A model generated the notes under the pieces. The model was not told the DNA's origin. It saw only the letters and a program-made list of their open reading frames with translations, and made no database searches. Below are positions 8,701 to 17,524 of a stretch of DNA of 64,000 nucleotides, one piece after another. The position numbers were made by a program, and so were the translations under genes. Position 1 is the stretch's first letter; the number at the start of each line of letters is the position of its first letter. Origin of the DNA: Arthrobacter pityocampae (GTDB lineage: Bacteria > Actinomycetota > Actinomycetes > Actinomycetales > Micrococcaceae); the NCBI RefSeq assembly GCF_002927275.1, contig NZ_PRKW01000005.1, positions 186,001-250,000 on the forward strand, read 5' to 3'.

Positions 8701-9573
8701 CTAACCTTTGACGGCGCCGGTGAGTCCGCCGACGATGCGACGCTCGAACAGCGTGAAAAATATCAGTGCCGGAATCATGGACAGTGAGGTGAAGGCGAGG
8801 ACCTTTGCCGTGTCCACCGAATACTGCGAAGCGAATGCCTGGACGCCGAGTGGCAGGGTGTACGAGGCCTGGTCACTGAGGATGAACAGCGGCAGGAGAT
8901 AGCTGTTCCAGCTCGCCACGAAAGCAAGGATGCCCGTCGTCACCACGCCCGGCAGCGACAAGGGAACGACCATCCGGAAGAAGAAGCCCAGCCGGCTGGT
9001 GCCGTCGATCGACGCCGCCTCTTCGATTTCATCGGGGATGGCCTTCAGGAACGGCACCAGGATGATGATCGTCACCGGCAAGCCGAAGGCGATCTGCGGG
9101 AGAATCACACCGGCCAGGCTGTTCATCAGGCCCAGGTCCCTGACGAGGATGTAGAGCGGCGTGATCGCGACGGTCATCGGGAACATGAGCCCGGCGGCGA
9201 AGAGTGAGTACATCGCTCCGCGACCGGCGAACCTGTATCGGGCGAGGACGAAGCTCGCCATCAGGCCGAGGACCACCACGCCGAGGGTCGTCGCGAGCCC
9301 GGCAATCGCCGAGTTGCCGACCTGCCGCCAGAAGGTCGGGCTCGCGAGCACCTCGGCGTAGTTGTCGAAGTTCCACGGGTCCGGGAATCCCGCGGGCGAG
9401 TTGGTGATCTGCGAGTTGTCGCGGAACCCACCGAGGATGATGTAGATGACGGGTCCGAGACAGAGTGCGATGAAGACGAAGGCGATGAAGTAGGTCGCCG
9501 GGCTGCCCCACTCCTGGCGGTCCCTCGGTGGACGCTTCACGCGTGGGCGTGCGGGAGCTTCGAGAACAGCCAT
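8701..9573 (-). CDS. Carbohydrate ABC transporter permease, MalG type
   Basis: A 290-aa inner-membrane protein with about six transmembrane segments and the cytoplasmic EAA loop EEAASIDGTSRLGFFF that docks the ATPase. I chose the ATG at 9573 because an AAGGAAAGAAG ribosome-binding site precedes it and it overlaps the stop of the other permease by one base (TGATG). It forms the channel with the neighbouring MalF-type permease. No ATPase gene is present in the operon, so a shared MsiK-like ATPase probably energises it. Confidence 0.92.
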   Translation of the reverse strand: MAVLEAPARPRVKRPPRDRQEWGSPATYFIAFVFIALCLGPVIYIILGGFRDNSQITNSPAGFPDPWNFDNYAEVLASPTFWRQVGNSAIAGLATTLGVVVLGLMASFVLARYRFAGRGAMYSLFAAGLMFPMTVAITPLYILVRDLGLMNSLAGVILPQIAFGLPVTIIILVPFLKAIPDEIEEAASIDGTSRLGFFFRMVVPLSLPGVVTTGILAFVASWNSYLLPLFILSDQASYTLPLGVQAFASQYSVDTAKVLAFTSLSMIPALIFFTLFERRIVGGLTGAVKG

Positions 9574-10598
9574 CACTTCTTTCCTTCTGTGAGGGCACCG
9601 GCGGTGTCGCGTCGAAGAACGAACCGCTGGTAGATCAATGCGATGACAAGGGAGATCAGGAACATGACGACGGCGACAGCACTGCCGTAGCCGAAGTTGC
9701 CCGACGTGCGCCCGTTGGCGACCATGTAGGTGGCCATGGTCGAGGTCCCGGCCGTCGAGGCGACGTACTGGCCCCAGATGATGAAGACCAGGTCGAACAA
9801 CTGCAGCGACCCGATGATCGACAGGAACGCCCAGATCCGTACGGTCGGCCCGAGGAGCGGCAGCGTGATGGTGCGCTGGATCTGCCAGTAGCTGGCGCCG
9901 TCGATCGCCGCCGCCTCGAACAATTCGTCCGGGATGCTCTGCAGCCCGGCGAGGAAGAGGATGACGGCGAAGCCGATGTACTTCCACGAGATGATGACCA
10001 TCAGGGACCAGATGGCGATCTTCGGATCAGAGAGCCAGTCCGCCTGGAAGGCTCCCAACCCGATGCTGTCGAGCAGCCCATTGACGGCACCGGATGTCTG
10101 CAGCATCAGACCCCAGCCGATCCCGACGATGACCTCGGAGATGATGTATGGGACGAAGATGAGGACGCGGATGATCGACCGGCCACGGATCTTCTGGTTG
10201 AGCAGGAGGGCGAGGATGATTGCGATGGGTCCCTGGATGACCAGGGAGAGCACCAGGATGAACCCGTTGTGGCGCAGTACGTCGTGGAACGCGCTGTCCT
10301 GGAAGATGATCATGTAGTTTTCGAAACCGACGAAATCGGTAGCCGGCCCGAAGCCCTTCCAGCGGAAGAAACCGTAGTAGCCGGCGAGGACGACCGGGAA
10401 GATCACGAAACTGACAAAAACGACGATCGCCGGCCCGGCCAGAAGCGTGATCTCGAGGCGCTTGCGCCAATCCGCTGAACGCCGTCTGGGCCGCGGTGCG
10501 GCAGGGGACGCCGCGCGAGCGCCATCCCCTGCCGTGACCGTGCCCCGCGGCGGCTGCTTGTCCGTTACGAACGGAGCACCCCCTGCAGGTTCAATCAT
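9573..10598 (-). CDS. Carbohydrate ABC transporter permease, MalF type
   Basis: A 341-aa membrane protein with a basic cytoplasmic N-terminus of about 45 residues, then about six transmembrane helices. The EAA motif is FEAAAIDGASYWQIQRTI. It pairs with the permease encoded at 8701-9573 and with the binding protein encoded just upstream. Operon position with GH51, GH10 and GH3 enzymes points to xylo- or arabinoxylo-oligosaccharide uptake; the exact sugar cannot be read from the sequence. Confidence 0.92.
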   Translation of the reverse strand: MIEPAGGAPFVTDKQPPRGTVTAGDGARAASPAAPRPRRRSADWRKRLEITLLAGPAIVVFVSFVIFPVVLAGYYGFFRWKGFGPATDFVGFENYMIIFQDSAFHDVLRHNGFILVLSLVIQGPIAIILALLLNQKIRGRSIIRVLIFVPYIISEVIVGIGWGLMLQTSGAVNGLLDSIGLGAFQADWLSDPKIAIWSLMVIISWKYIGFAVILFLAGLQSIPDELFEAAAIDGASYWQIQRTITLPLLGPTVRIWAFLSIIGSLQLFDLVFIIWGQYVASTAGTSTMATYMVANGRTSGNFGYGSAVAVVMFLISLVIALIYQRFVLRRDTAGALTEGKK

Positions 10599-10607
10599 GA
10601 TCTGCCG

Positions 10608-11906
10608 CTATCCCTTTGCTGCTGCGTCGTTCAGAGCGGAGACGATGTCTTCAGCAGAGCCCTGACCGGCGAACAGGTCGACGGCACCCTTGTTGAGCGC
10701 GTTTCCGACGTTCTGTCCGAACAGCGTGTCGAGCCACACCGTGACGTAGGGTGCCTCGTTGTACGACTCGATGATCGAGAGCAGCGCGGGATCCTTCACG
10801 ACGTCCTGAGCATCCTGGTTGGCGGGGATCGTCTGGAACGCTTCCGCGTAGTCTGCCTGGTACTCCTTCTGCATGAAGAAGTTCAGGAACGCGGTGCACT
10901 CTTCTTTCGGAGCCTGGGCGGAGCAGGTGAATCCGTCGACGCCGCCCATCATGGCGCCGGGCTCACCCTCGCCGCCGTCGACCTCAGGGAACGGGAACCA
11001 GCCCAGGTCCGGGAGAGGCTTCTCGTCAGGAGTCAGCGAGGCGATGACACCGGGGTTCCACGCCCCCATGAGCTCCATGGCTGCCTTCTGGTTGGCGATG
11101 AGTCCAGCCGAGCTACCTGCACCCTGCTGCGCCGAGGTGGTGAGGAATCCGTTGTTGAACGGCTCCGTGTCGACGAATTCCTGCAGGTTCTTGCCGGCCT
11201 CCAGCCAGCACGGGTCGTCGAACTCCATGGTTTCGGCGGCCGTGTTGAGGGCGTCCTGCGAGCAGGCCCGAACCGCGAAGAAGTAATACCAGTGCGCTGC
11301 AGGCCAGGCGTCCTTCGCGCCGACGGCGATGGGGTCGATTCCTGCACCCTTGAGCTTGTCGACGGCGGAGCCGAGCTCGTCGATGGTCGTCGGTGTTCCC
11401 TCGACGCCCGCTTCGGCGAACAGGTCTCCGCTGTAGTAGATGCCACCGGGCAGCACGGCGGTCGGCATTCCGTAGATCTTGCCCTCGACCCCGAAGGCAC
11501 TCAACACACCTTCGGGCACAGCGGCCCTGGTGGCGTCGTCGATGGAATCCGTGATGTCCATGGCCTGTCCGGCCGCGACGACATCCGCGAGCTTGCCGCC
11601 GCCGCGCGCCATGAAGATGTCGGGTGCATCGCCCGAGTTCAGCGCCGTCTGGAGCTTCCCGTCCATCTCCTCGTTCTGGATGGACTGGATGTTGATCGTC
11701 ACGCCGGGGTTTGCCTCCTCGAACGCTGCGACCGTCTTCTCCCAGTGCGCCTTACCGGCGCCCGTCGTCGAGTTGTGCCAGAACGTCATGGTGACGTCGC
11801 CATCTTCTGCTGCTCCGTTGTCGGAGCCACACGCTGACAGGCCGCCGAGGGCAATTGCTGTCGCCGCCCCGACGGTCAGCAGCTTCCTGATGCTGTGCTT
11901 GTTCAT
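10608..11906 (-). CDS. Extracellular sugar-binding lipoprotein of the ABC importer
   Basis: A 432-aa family 1 solute-binding protein from ATG 11906, preceded by a GAGAGGCG ribosome-binding site. The signal peptide ends in the lipobox GLSAC (cysteine near residue 26), so the protein is lipid-anchored outside the membrane. The mature part starts with the typical VTMTFWHNSTTGAG strand. It is the first gene of the leftward operon and captures the oligosaccharide for the two permeases. A longer open frame runs to 12143, but that part would bury the signal peptide and crosses the operator. Confidence 0.92.
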   Translation of the reverse strand: MNKHSIRKLLTVGAATAIALGGLSACGSDNGAAEDGDVTMTFWHNSTTGAGKAHWEKTVAAFEEANPGVTINIQSIQNEEMDGKLQTALNSGDAPDIFMARGGGKLADVVAAGQAMDITDSIDDATRAAVPEGVLSAFGVEGKIYGMPTAVLPGGIYYSGDLFAEAGVEGTPTTIDELGSAVDKLKGAGIDPIAVGAKDAWPAAHWYYFFAVRACSQDALNTAAETMEFDDPCWLEAGKNLQEFVDTEPFNNGFLTTSAQQGAGSSAGLIANQKAAMELMGAWNPGVIASLTPDEKPLPDLGWFPFPEVDGGEGEPGAMMGGVDGFTCSAQAPKEECTAFLNFFMQKEYQADYAEAFQTIPANQDAQDVVKDPALLSIIESYNEAPYVTVWLDTLFGQNVGNALNKGAVDLFAGQGSAEDIVSALNDAAAKG

Positions 11907-11926
11907 CTTTGAACGCCTCTCGAAAG

Positions 11927-11946
11927 TTTCGACGTTTACATCGAAA
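11927..11946 (-). promoter_or_regulatory. LacI-type operator of the arabinoxylan operon
   Basis: TTTCGACGTTTACATCGAAA is a 20-bp near-palindrome (half-site TTTCGAYGT) that ends 21 bp before the binding-protein start. Size, symmetry and position fit a LacI-family repressor site. No LacI-type gene lies in the window, so the regulator must be encoded elsewhere. Confidence 0.6.
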
Positions 11947-11962
11947 ACAGTTAGTATGTGCG

Positions 11963-11991
11963 AGCCTAGGCATTGCCCCGGTGAAACACAA
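11963..11991 (-). promoter_or_regulatory. Candidate promoter of the arabinoxylan operon
   Basis: On the minus strand TTGTGT (11991-11986) and TAGGCT (11968-11963) are separated by 17 bp. Transcription would start near 11957, placing the operator at about +11 to +30, where a bound repressor would block elongation or promoter clearance. The rest of the 11992-12230 stretch shows nothing I can assign apart from the presumed start signals of the divergent gene. Confidence 0.4.
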
Positions 11992-12230
11992 GGGTTTCCG
12001 CCAACAAGTAGAGATCGGTTCCTCATGATCGGAAACAGGTCGCGGACCTCCCTGCTGCCGGTGTCCGTCGTGACGACCCCTACGTCGACCACGGTGTCAG
12101 GGGTGCCCCTGCAGGACGGTTGCAGGTCGACAGAGCACCGCACCTCTGGTCATCCTCGTTCTGCTCCTTCAGCGGCGTATCGTTAGCGGACCTACGACAG
12201 GCGGGGTAGATGAACCATCAGGAGAAGACC

Positions 12231-13232
12231 ATGCAGGGCTTGAAAGTACTCTTCATCGGCGGTAGCGGAATCATCAGCGCCCACTGCACGAGACAGGCAG
12301 TAGAAGCAGGTATGGACGTCTATCTGCTCAACCGCGGAATCAGCAACCTGCGTCAGGTACCCGAGGGCGTCACCACCTTCGTCGCGGATTCCCGGGACAA
12401 GCAGGCCGTCCTCGATGCCATAATCGGTCACAACTTCGACTGCGTCGTCAGCTGGGTCAACTTCACTCCGGAGCAGGTGAAGCAGGACATCGAAATATTC
12501 GCCGGACGAACCGGACAATACGTCTTCATCAGCTCGGCATCGGCATATCAGACACCGCCTACACACATGCCCGTCCTGGAATCCACCCCGTTGAAGAATC
12601 CCTTCTGGGAGTATTCGCGCAACAAGATCGCGTGCGAGGACCTCCTTACTGCGGCCTACCGCGAGGAGGGATTCCCCATCACGATCGTCCGGCCCTCTCA
12701 CACCTACGACGAGACGATGATCCCCTTCGACGGAGGATGGACCATTGTGGAACGCATGCGCGCCGGCCGACCCGTCATCGTGCCCGGAGACGGAACCTCG
12801 TTGTGGACGATCACCCACAGCCGTGATTTCGCACGAGGGTTCACAGGTCTGCTGGGAAATACCTCCGCGATCGGTGAGGCTGTGCACATCACCGGCCAGG
12901 AGACGCCTTCGTGGAACCAGATCTATACCCTGGTCGCGACAGCTGCCGGCGTCCCGGACCCCGTCCTGGTTCATGTCGCCTCGGAATCCATCGCCGAAGC
13001 CGACCCTGAGTGGGGCGCAGGCCTATTGGGCGATAAATCCCACACGATGATCTTCGACAACACAAAGATCCGCTCACTTGTCCCCGGATTCACCGCCGGC
13101 ATCCCCTTCAGTCAGGGCGCACGGGAAATGGTCGCCTGGCATGACTCGGACCCGACACGCCGAACAGTGGACGCCCACATGGACGCCTTGATGGACCGGC
13201 TCGCCGAAGCATACGCCCCGCGTCCTCTCTGA
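12231..13232 (+). CDS. NAD-dependent epimerase/dehydratase family protein
   Basis: A 333-aa extended SDR protein. The N-terminal nucleotide-binding motif is degenerate (GGSGIISAH in place of GxxGxxG). A YSRNKIACE active-site YxxxK lies near residue 130, preceded by the FISSASAY serine region. I prefer ATG 12231 because AGGAG lies six bases upstream; ATG 12210 is the alternative. It is divergent from the arabinoxylan operon and may act on a sugar or sugar nucleotide, but the substrate is unknown. Confidence 0.8.
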   Translation: MQGLKVLFIGGSGIISAHCTRQAVEAGMDVYLLNRGISNLRQVPEGVTTFVADSRDKQAVLDAIIGHNFDCVVSWVNFTPEQVKQDIEIFAGRTGQYVFISSASAYQTPPTHMPVLESTPLKNPFWEYSRNKIACEDLLTAAYREEGFPITIVRPSHTYDETMIPFDGGWTIVERMRAGRPVIVPGDGTSLWTITHSRDFARGFTGLLGNTSAIGEAVHITGQETPSWNQIYTLVATAAGVPDPVLVHVASESIAEADPEWGAGLLGDKSHTMIFDNTKIRSLVPGFTAGIPFSQGAREMVAWHDSDPTRRTVDAHMDALMDRLAEAYAPRPL

Positions 13233-13338
13233 CACCCCGACCGCGCTCCCAGCTGAGACAGCACCTGAAGTCCGGAACCGCGGCAGATACCGGACTCACC
13301 CGACCCCTGCCGAGGCGTGCGGTCCCTGGACGGTCCTG

Positions 13339-14046
13339 CTAATCGATGGCCTCGCTGACCTCGGCGAGCAGCGATCCCATGCACGCCTCGGCGGTCCCGG
13401 CGTCGCCGTCCCTGATCGCTGTCGCGACCTGTTCGTGCGTCAGCAGGGCGTGCTCCTTCGGATGGTGCGGCATGAGACCCTGGCGCGTCCTGCCCGAGAG
13501 CACCTCGGAGATCACCTCCCGCAGGGCGAGGAACATCTCGTTGCCGCTCGCCTCGAGGACGAGCGTGTGGAACTCGATGTCCGCGTCCAGGAACTCCTCG
13601 AGCAGTCCGGCCTCGCCCAACCGCCGCAGGTCCGCCCCGAGCGCCGCGATCCGCTGCCGCTGCGCACCGGAGGCGTGCCGGGCAGCGAGCGCCGCGGCGA
13701 CCGGTTCGACCGCACGGCGCAGATGGGTGAGGGAACGGAACTGGTCCGCCCGTCCCGGACCGTGGAGCCGCCACCTGATGATCCGGGGATCGTAGACGTT
13801 CCACTGCCCGGGGCCCTGCACCACGAGACCGATCCGGCGCTTGGGCACGATCAGGTTCATCGATTCCAGCACGCGCATGCAGTCCCGCACCACGGTGCGC
13901 GAGACCCCGAAGCGCTGCTGCAGGCCCTCGATCGTCAGGCGCGACCCCTCGGGCAGCACGCCGTCCGCGATGTCCTGACCCAGGGTGTCGATGATCCGCG
14001 TGGGGAACACCGCGGCCGCTCCCGTCGGTCCTGTCCGTGACGTCAT
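13339..14046 (-). CDS. GntR-family (FadR/FCD) regulator of gluconate use
   Basis: A 235-aa repressor-type protein with an N-terminal winged helix-turn-helix (about 18-80; LTIEGLQQRFGVSRTVVRDC) and a C-terminal helical FCD ligand domain (about 95-230) with the expected metal-site histidines (for example DADIEFHTLV). It is divergent from gntK and gntP, and two matching operator copies lie in the shared spacer. It therefore most likely represses the gluconate genes and is relieved by gluconate or a phosphorylated derivative, as known for actinobacterial GntR proteins. Confidence 0.85.
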   Translation of the reverse strand: MTSRTGPTGAAAVFPTRIIDTLGQDIADGVLPEGSRLTIEGLQQRFGVSRTVVRDCMRVLESMNLIVPKRRIGLVVQGPGQWNVYDPRIIRWRLHGPGRADQFRSLTHLRRAVEPVAAALAARHASGAQRQRIAALGADLRRLGEAGLLEEFLDADIEFHTLVLEASGNEMFLALREVISEVLSGRTRQGLMPHHPKEHALLTHEQVATAIRDGDAGTAEACMGSLLAEVSEAID

Positions 14047-14112
14047 CGTCCTCCTTCGTGCGCCGGCGCCACCCGGCCGAGTGCCTCACCATAGTGCGCT
14101 CCGGGGAGCTAA

Positions 14113-14149
14113 AAAGATACTACCTTTGAGGTTGAAAGGTGTTACCTTT
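14113..14149 (+). promoter_or_regulatory. Two tandem GntR-type operators
   Basis: AAAGATACTACCTTT (14113-14127) and AAAGGTGTTACCTTT (14135-14149) match at 12 of 15 positions, and the second is a perfect palindrome around GTT. They lie 22 bp apart centre to centre, two helical turns, so two dimers could bind the same face. The core GGTnnnACC fits the FadR-subfamily consensus. They sit between the divergent regulator and gntK. Confidence 0.65.
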
Positions 14150-14193
14150 AGGCGAATCGTGATCCGCTTCACCACACCGACAAAGGAGTCAGC

Positions 14194-14712
14194 ATGGAGG
14201 CACAACCACACCACGTGGTCGTCATGGGTATCTCCGGGTCCGGCAAGACCACCATCGCCACCCGCCTGACGGAGCGGCTCGGCTGGGTCTTCGCCGAGGC
14301 CGACGACTTCCACCCCGCCGCGAACATCGCGAAGATGACCGCCGGCACGGCGCTCACCGACGAGGACCGCTGGCCCTGGCTGGAGGCCATGCGCGACTGG
14401 ATGACCCTCCAGGCGCAGGCCGGCCGCAGTACCGTCGTCACCTGCTCCGCCCTGAAGCGCTCCTACCGGGATCTGCTCACCGGGGCCGAGGGCCGGGTGC
14501 GTTTCGTGCACCTGCTCGGTGACACCGACCTCATCCTCGAACGCATGAAGACCCGCAGCGGCCACTTCATGCCGGAGTCGCTCCTGCCCTCGCAGATCAG
14601 CACGCTCGAGCCCCTCGAACCTGACGAGGCGGGTCTCAGGATCCAGAACACCGGGACCCCCGACGACGTCACGACGGACGTCATCGACCAGCTCGGCCTC
14701 CCCAGCAACTGA
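14194..14712 (+). CDS. gntK: Gluconokinase
   Basis: A 172-aa cytoplasmic kinase of the normal GntK length. It phosphorylates D-gluconate to 6-phosphogluconate. The P-loop is GISGSGKTT (about residues 12-20), followed by the family block FAEADDFHPAANIAKM and TCSALKRSYRD. The product feeds the oxidative pentose phosphate pathway, where the gnd gene at 47.5-48.4 kb acts next. The gene forms an operon with the permease 41 bp downstream and is controlled by the operators upstream. Confidence 0.94.
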   Translation: MEAQPHHVVVMGISGSGKTTIATRLTERLGWVFAEADDFHPAANIAKMTAGTALTDEDRWPWLEAMRDWMTLQAQAGRSTVVTCSALKRSYRDLLTGAEGRVRFVHLLGDTDLILERMKTRSGHFMPESLLPSQISTLEPLEPDEAGLRIQNTGTPDDVTTDVIDQLGLPSN

Positions 14713-14753
14713 CCACCCCACCCCCGACCCGCACTACTTTCAACGGAGAAAAC

Positions 14754-16154
14754 ATGCCCATCGAAGGATGGACCCAGAGCCTCACCGCCGGTCCGCTCCT
14801 CCTGATCGCTGCGGCGGCCATCCTCGCGCTGCTGTTCCTGATCATCAAGCTCCGGATCCACGCGTTCGTCGCACTGATCCTCATCAGCCTCCTCACCGCC
14901 TTCGGCACCGGGATCCCCACGGCGCAGATCGTCCCCGTGATGGTCAGCAGCTTCGGGACGACGCTCGGCGCCGTCGCGCTACTGGTGGGGCTCGGCGCGA
15001 TGCTCGGCCGCCTGGTCGAGACCAGCGGCGGCGCGAAGGTGCTCGCCGACTACCTCATCCGGGTCTTCGGCGAGAAGCGGGCACCCCTCGCGCTCGGTGT
15101 CGCCTCGCTGATCTTCGGCTTCCCCATCTTCTTCGACGCCGGGCTCGTGGTCATGCTGCCCATCGTCTTCTCCGTCGCCCGCCGCCTCGGCGGCGGCGTA
15201 CTGCGCTACGGCCTGCCCGCCGCCGGCGCCTTCTCCGTCATGCACATCTTCGTCCCGCCGCATCCGGGACCCGTCGCCGCCTCCGAGTTCTTCGAGGCGA
15301 ACGTCGGCCTCGTCATCATGATCGGCCTCCTCGCCGCGATCCCCACCTGGTACGTCACCTCCTACCTGTACGGACTCTGGGCCGGCAAGAAGTACGTCCT
15401 GCCCGTCCCCGAGCTGCTCGGTACGGCTGACGCGCACGCCGAGGCGAACCCGCCCAAATTCGGCACCGTCGTCGGGATCCTGCTGCTGCCCCTGGCGCTG
15501 ATCTTCCTCAACACCGGCCTGAACACCCTGGCCCGCTCGGGTGCCGTGGACGCGGATGTGACCGAGCAGGGCTGGTTCCAGTTCCTGCGGACCCTCGGGG
15601 AGACCCCGGTCGCCCTGCTGATCACCCTTCTCGTGGCGTCCTACGTGCTCGGCCGTCGTCGGGGGATCGACAAGACCGCTCTGGAGCAGACGCTGGAATC
15701 GGCGCTCGGCCCGGTCTGCTCCGTCATCCTCATCACCGGCGCCGGCGGCATGTTCGGCGGCGTCCTGCGGGCCAGCGGCATCGGCGACGCACTCGCCGAC
15801 GTCCTCGGCGACCTCGGGATCCCGCTCATCCTCGCGGGCTTCCTGATCGCCGCGATCCTCCGCATCGCCCAGGGCTCGGCGACCGTGGCCCTGACCACCG
15901 CCGCCGGCCTCATCTCCCCCGCGATCCTGGCGGGCGACTACAACGGCCTCCAGCTGGCAGCCCTCGTGGTGGCCGTGGCCGGCGGTTCCGTGGTGGCGAG
16001 CCACGTCAACGACTCCGGCTTCTGGCTCGTGGGCCGCTTCTTCAACATGGACGTCAAGACCACCCTGAAGACGTGGACGGTCATGGAGACGACCATCGGC
16101 GTCATGGGCTTCGCCATCGCCGCCGCCGTCTTCGCCCTCGCCTCCACGGCCTAA
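14754..16154 (+). CDS. gntP: Gluconate:H+ symporter, GntP family
   Basis: A 466-aa polytopic membrane protein with about 12 hydrophobic segments and the GntP signature around MHIFVPPHPGPVAASEFF (about residue 162-180). It imports gluconate with protons. It follows gntK and ends just before a strong terminator, so gntK-gntP is a two-gene unit. An AACGGAG ribosome-binding site precedes its ATG. Confidence 0.93.
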   Translation: MPIEGWTQSLTAGPLLLIAAAAILALLFLIIKLRIHAFVALILISLLTAFGTGIPTAQIVPVMVSSFGTTLGAVALLVGLGAMLGRLVETSGGAKVLADYLIRVFGEKRAPLALGVASLIFGFPIFFDAGLVVMLPIVFSVARRLGGGVLRYGLPAAGAFSVMHIFVPPHPGPVAASEFFEANVGLVIMIGLLAAIPTWYVTSYLYGLWAGKKYVLPVPELLGTADAHAEANPPKFGTVVGILLLPLALIFLNTGLNTLARSGAVDADVTEQGWFQFLRTLGETPVALLITLLVASYVLGRRRGIDKTALEQTLESALGPVCSVILITGAGGMFGGVLRASGIGDALADVLGDLGIPLILAGFLIAAILRIAQGSATVALTTAAGLISPAILAGDYNGLQLAALVVAVAGGSVVASHVNDSGFWLVGRFFNMDVKTTLKTWTVMETTIGVMGFAIAAAVFALASTA

Positions 16155-16176
16155 CGCACCACGGCACCACTGCTCC

Positions 16177-16209
16177 GAGGCCCGTCCCGCATCCTGCGGG
16201 GCGGGCCTC
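16177..16209 (+). terminator. Terminator after gntP
   Basis: GAGGCCCGTCCCGC and GCGGGGCGGGCCTC form a 14-bp stem with one G-T pair and a five-base loop, 23 bp after the gntP stop. There is no long T tract, as is common in GC-rich actinobacteria. Confidence 0.75.
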
Positions 16210-16302
16210 TGCATATCCGTCCAACGCTTCGGTGACAGCTGTGGCGGGTCGACGCCGTACACCCCACCACAGGTGCGCAGCGAGCGGGGTGCTACGGAGG
16301 GG

Positions 16303-17004
16303 TCAGCGCCGTTTCCCGCGGGACCCTGCAGGACGTGCCGGTTTCCGGGGCTGCGGCGACCTGGCGCCCTTCTGCTCCCGAGGCTTCCCGCCGGCGGCCT
16401 TCTTCGCAGCGGCCTTCTGGGACGCGGTCTTCTTCGGGGCCTCGCGCTGCGAGGGCTGCCGTGAACTCTGGGCCGTGCGTCCGCGCACGATGCCGATGAA
16501 CTCCTCGACGTCGTCGGATTCGTCCTCCACCCGCCAGGCGATCCCGATGGTCGTCGCGGGAAGCCCGGGAACGGGGCGGTGGACGGCGTCCTTCCGGGCG
16601 TACAGGCGGGCGAGGGACATCGGCAGGACGACGACGCCGGCGCCGGTCGCGGCGACCTCCACTGCCACCTTCGGGCCGCCGCACTCCACGACGTCGAGCA
16701 GGGACTCCCCCGCGAGTTCCTCGAGCGGGACGTCGTCGTAGAGGGACAGTTCGTTGTCGCGCGACATGACCGCGACGGGCTGCTCCTCGTAGAGGGGGAT
16801 CAGGTGGATCCCGGTGCGCTCCACCGGCAGGCGGACGAAGACGACGTCGTCGGATCCCTCCAGCAGCGCCGTCAGGGCGTCGTCGTGCGGGTGGAGTTCG
16901 AGGGGCACCCCGGGGTGCCGTTCCCGCCACCTGGCCACCCACTTCCCCGGTGTCACACCCGGCACGAAGCCGACGGACAGGGTTCTGGGCTGATCTGCGG
17001 GCAT
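16303..17004 (-). CDS. LysR-type effector-binding domain protein lacking the HTH, with a basic tail
   Basis: A 233-aa protein. Residues about 8-165 resemble the periplasmic-binding-like effector domain of LysR regulators (SVGFVPGVTPGKWVARW, then a region with GAGVVVLPMSLARL). The usual N-terminal helix-turn-helix is absent and no in-frame upstream extension could supply it. The last 50 residues are Lys/Ala/Arg-rich (KKTASQKAAAKKAAGGK) and might bind nucleic acid. It is divergent from the DUF5997 gene, 55 bp apart. Its role is unknown. Confidence 0.8.
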   Translation of the reverse strand: MPADQPRTLSVGFVPGVTPGKWVARWRERHPGVPLELHPHDDALTALLEGSDDVVFVRLPVERTGIHLIPLYEEQPVAVMSRDNELSLYDDVPLEELAGESLLDVVECGGPKVAVEVAATGAGVVVLPMSLARLYARKDAVHRPVPGLPATTIGIAWRVEDESDDVEEFIGIVRGRTAQSSRQPSQREAPKKTASQKAAAKKAAGGKPREQKGARSPQPRKPARPAGSRGKRR

Positions 17005-17059
17005 CTGATCACAGTAGCGCCTACCGGCTATGACGAGGGCTGACGGTTAAGCTGGAATC

Positions 17060-17452
17060 ATGACTCCCGCGAAAACCCCTCAGACCCTGAAACCCGCCAC
17101 CGCGGCCAAGAAACTGGGGATCTACCTGCCCGCCGCCCCCCAGGAATTCCAGGAGACCGACCTGACGCGCGCGGAGTTCGACGAACTGCAGCAGAGCCCT
17201 CCGGAATGGCTCGCCGAGCTGCGCCGCACCGGCCCGCATCCGCGTCCCGTCGTCGCGCAGAAGCTCGGCATCTCCAACGGCGGGCTGGCCCGCGGAGGCC
17301 TCACGGACCCCCTGACGACCGAGCAGATCACCGCGCTGCTCCAGGACCCTCCCGCATGGCTGGTCGCGGAGCGCTCCACACAGGCGGCCGTCCGTGCGGA
17401 GGCCGCACGGGTGAAGGAACGAGACGCCGCTCGCAAGGCATCCGACGCCTGA
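17060..17452 (+). CDS. DUF5997 family protein
   Basis: A 130-aa soluble protein of a small actinobacterial family without known function. It begins with a Lys/Thr-rich lead, then KLGIYLPAAPQEFQ, and repeats the phrase PPEWLAELR / PPAWLVAER at about residues 46 and 102, suggesting an internal duplication around a short KLGISNGG linker. It is divergent from the LysR-type effector-domain gene, a pairing I recall from related genomes. Confidence 0.75.
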   Translation: MTPAKTPQTLKPATAAKKLGIYLPAAPQEFQETDLTRAEFDELQQSPPEWLAELRRTGPHPRPVVAQKLGISNGGLARGGLTDPLTTEQITALLQDPPAWLVAERSTQAAVRAEAARVKERDAARKASDA

Positions 17453-17524
17453 GCACCCTCCGGGACGCCGTCCCATACGCCACACAGGACACAGGTCCGG
17501 GCTGACACGGGATGATTGACTTAT

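Noticed and set aside
10608-12143. Upstream extension of the sugar-binding protein to 12143
   Set aside because: The added part would bury the lipoprotein signal peptide and crosses the promoter and operator.
13269-13296. AGTCCGG...CCGGACT inverted repeat between the epimerase and GntR genes
   Set aside because: A 7-bp stem with a 14-base loop and no T run; too weak to call a terminator.
13112-14092. Long minus-strand open frame over the GntR gene
   Set aside because: It is the shadow of the 13339-14046 regulator in another frame; its translation is Gly/Arg-rich without any domain.
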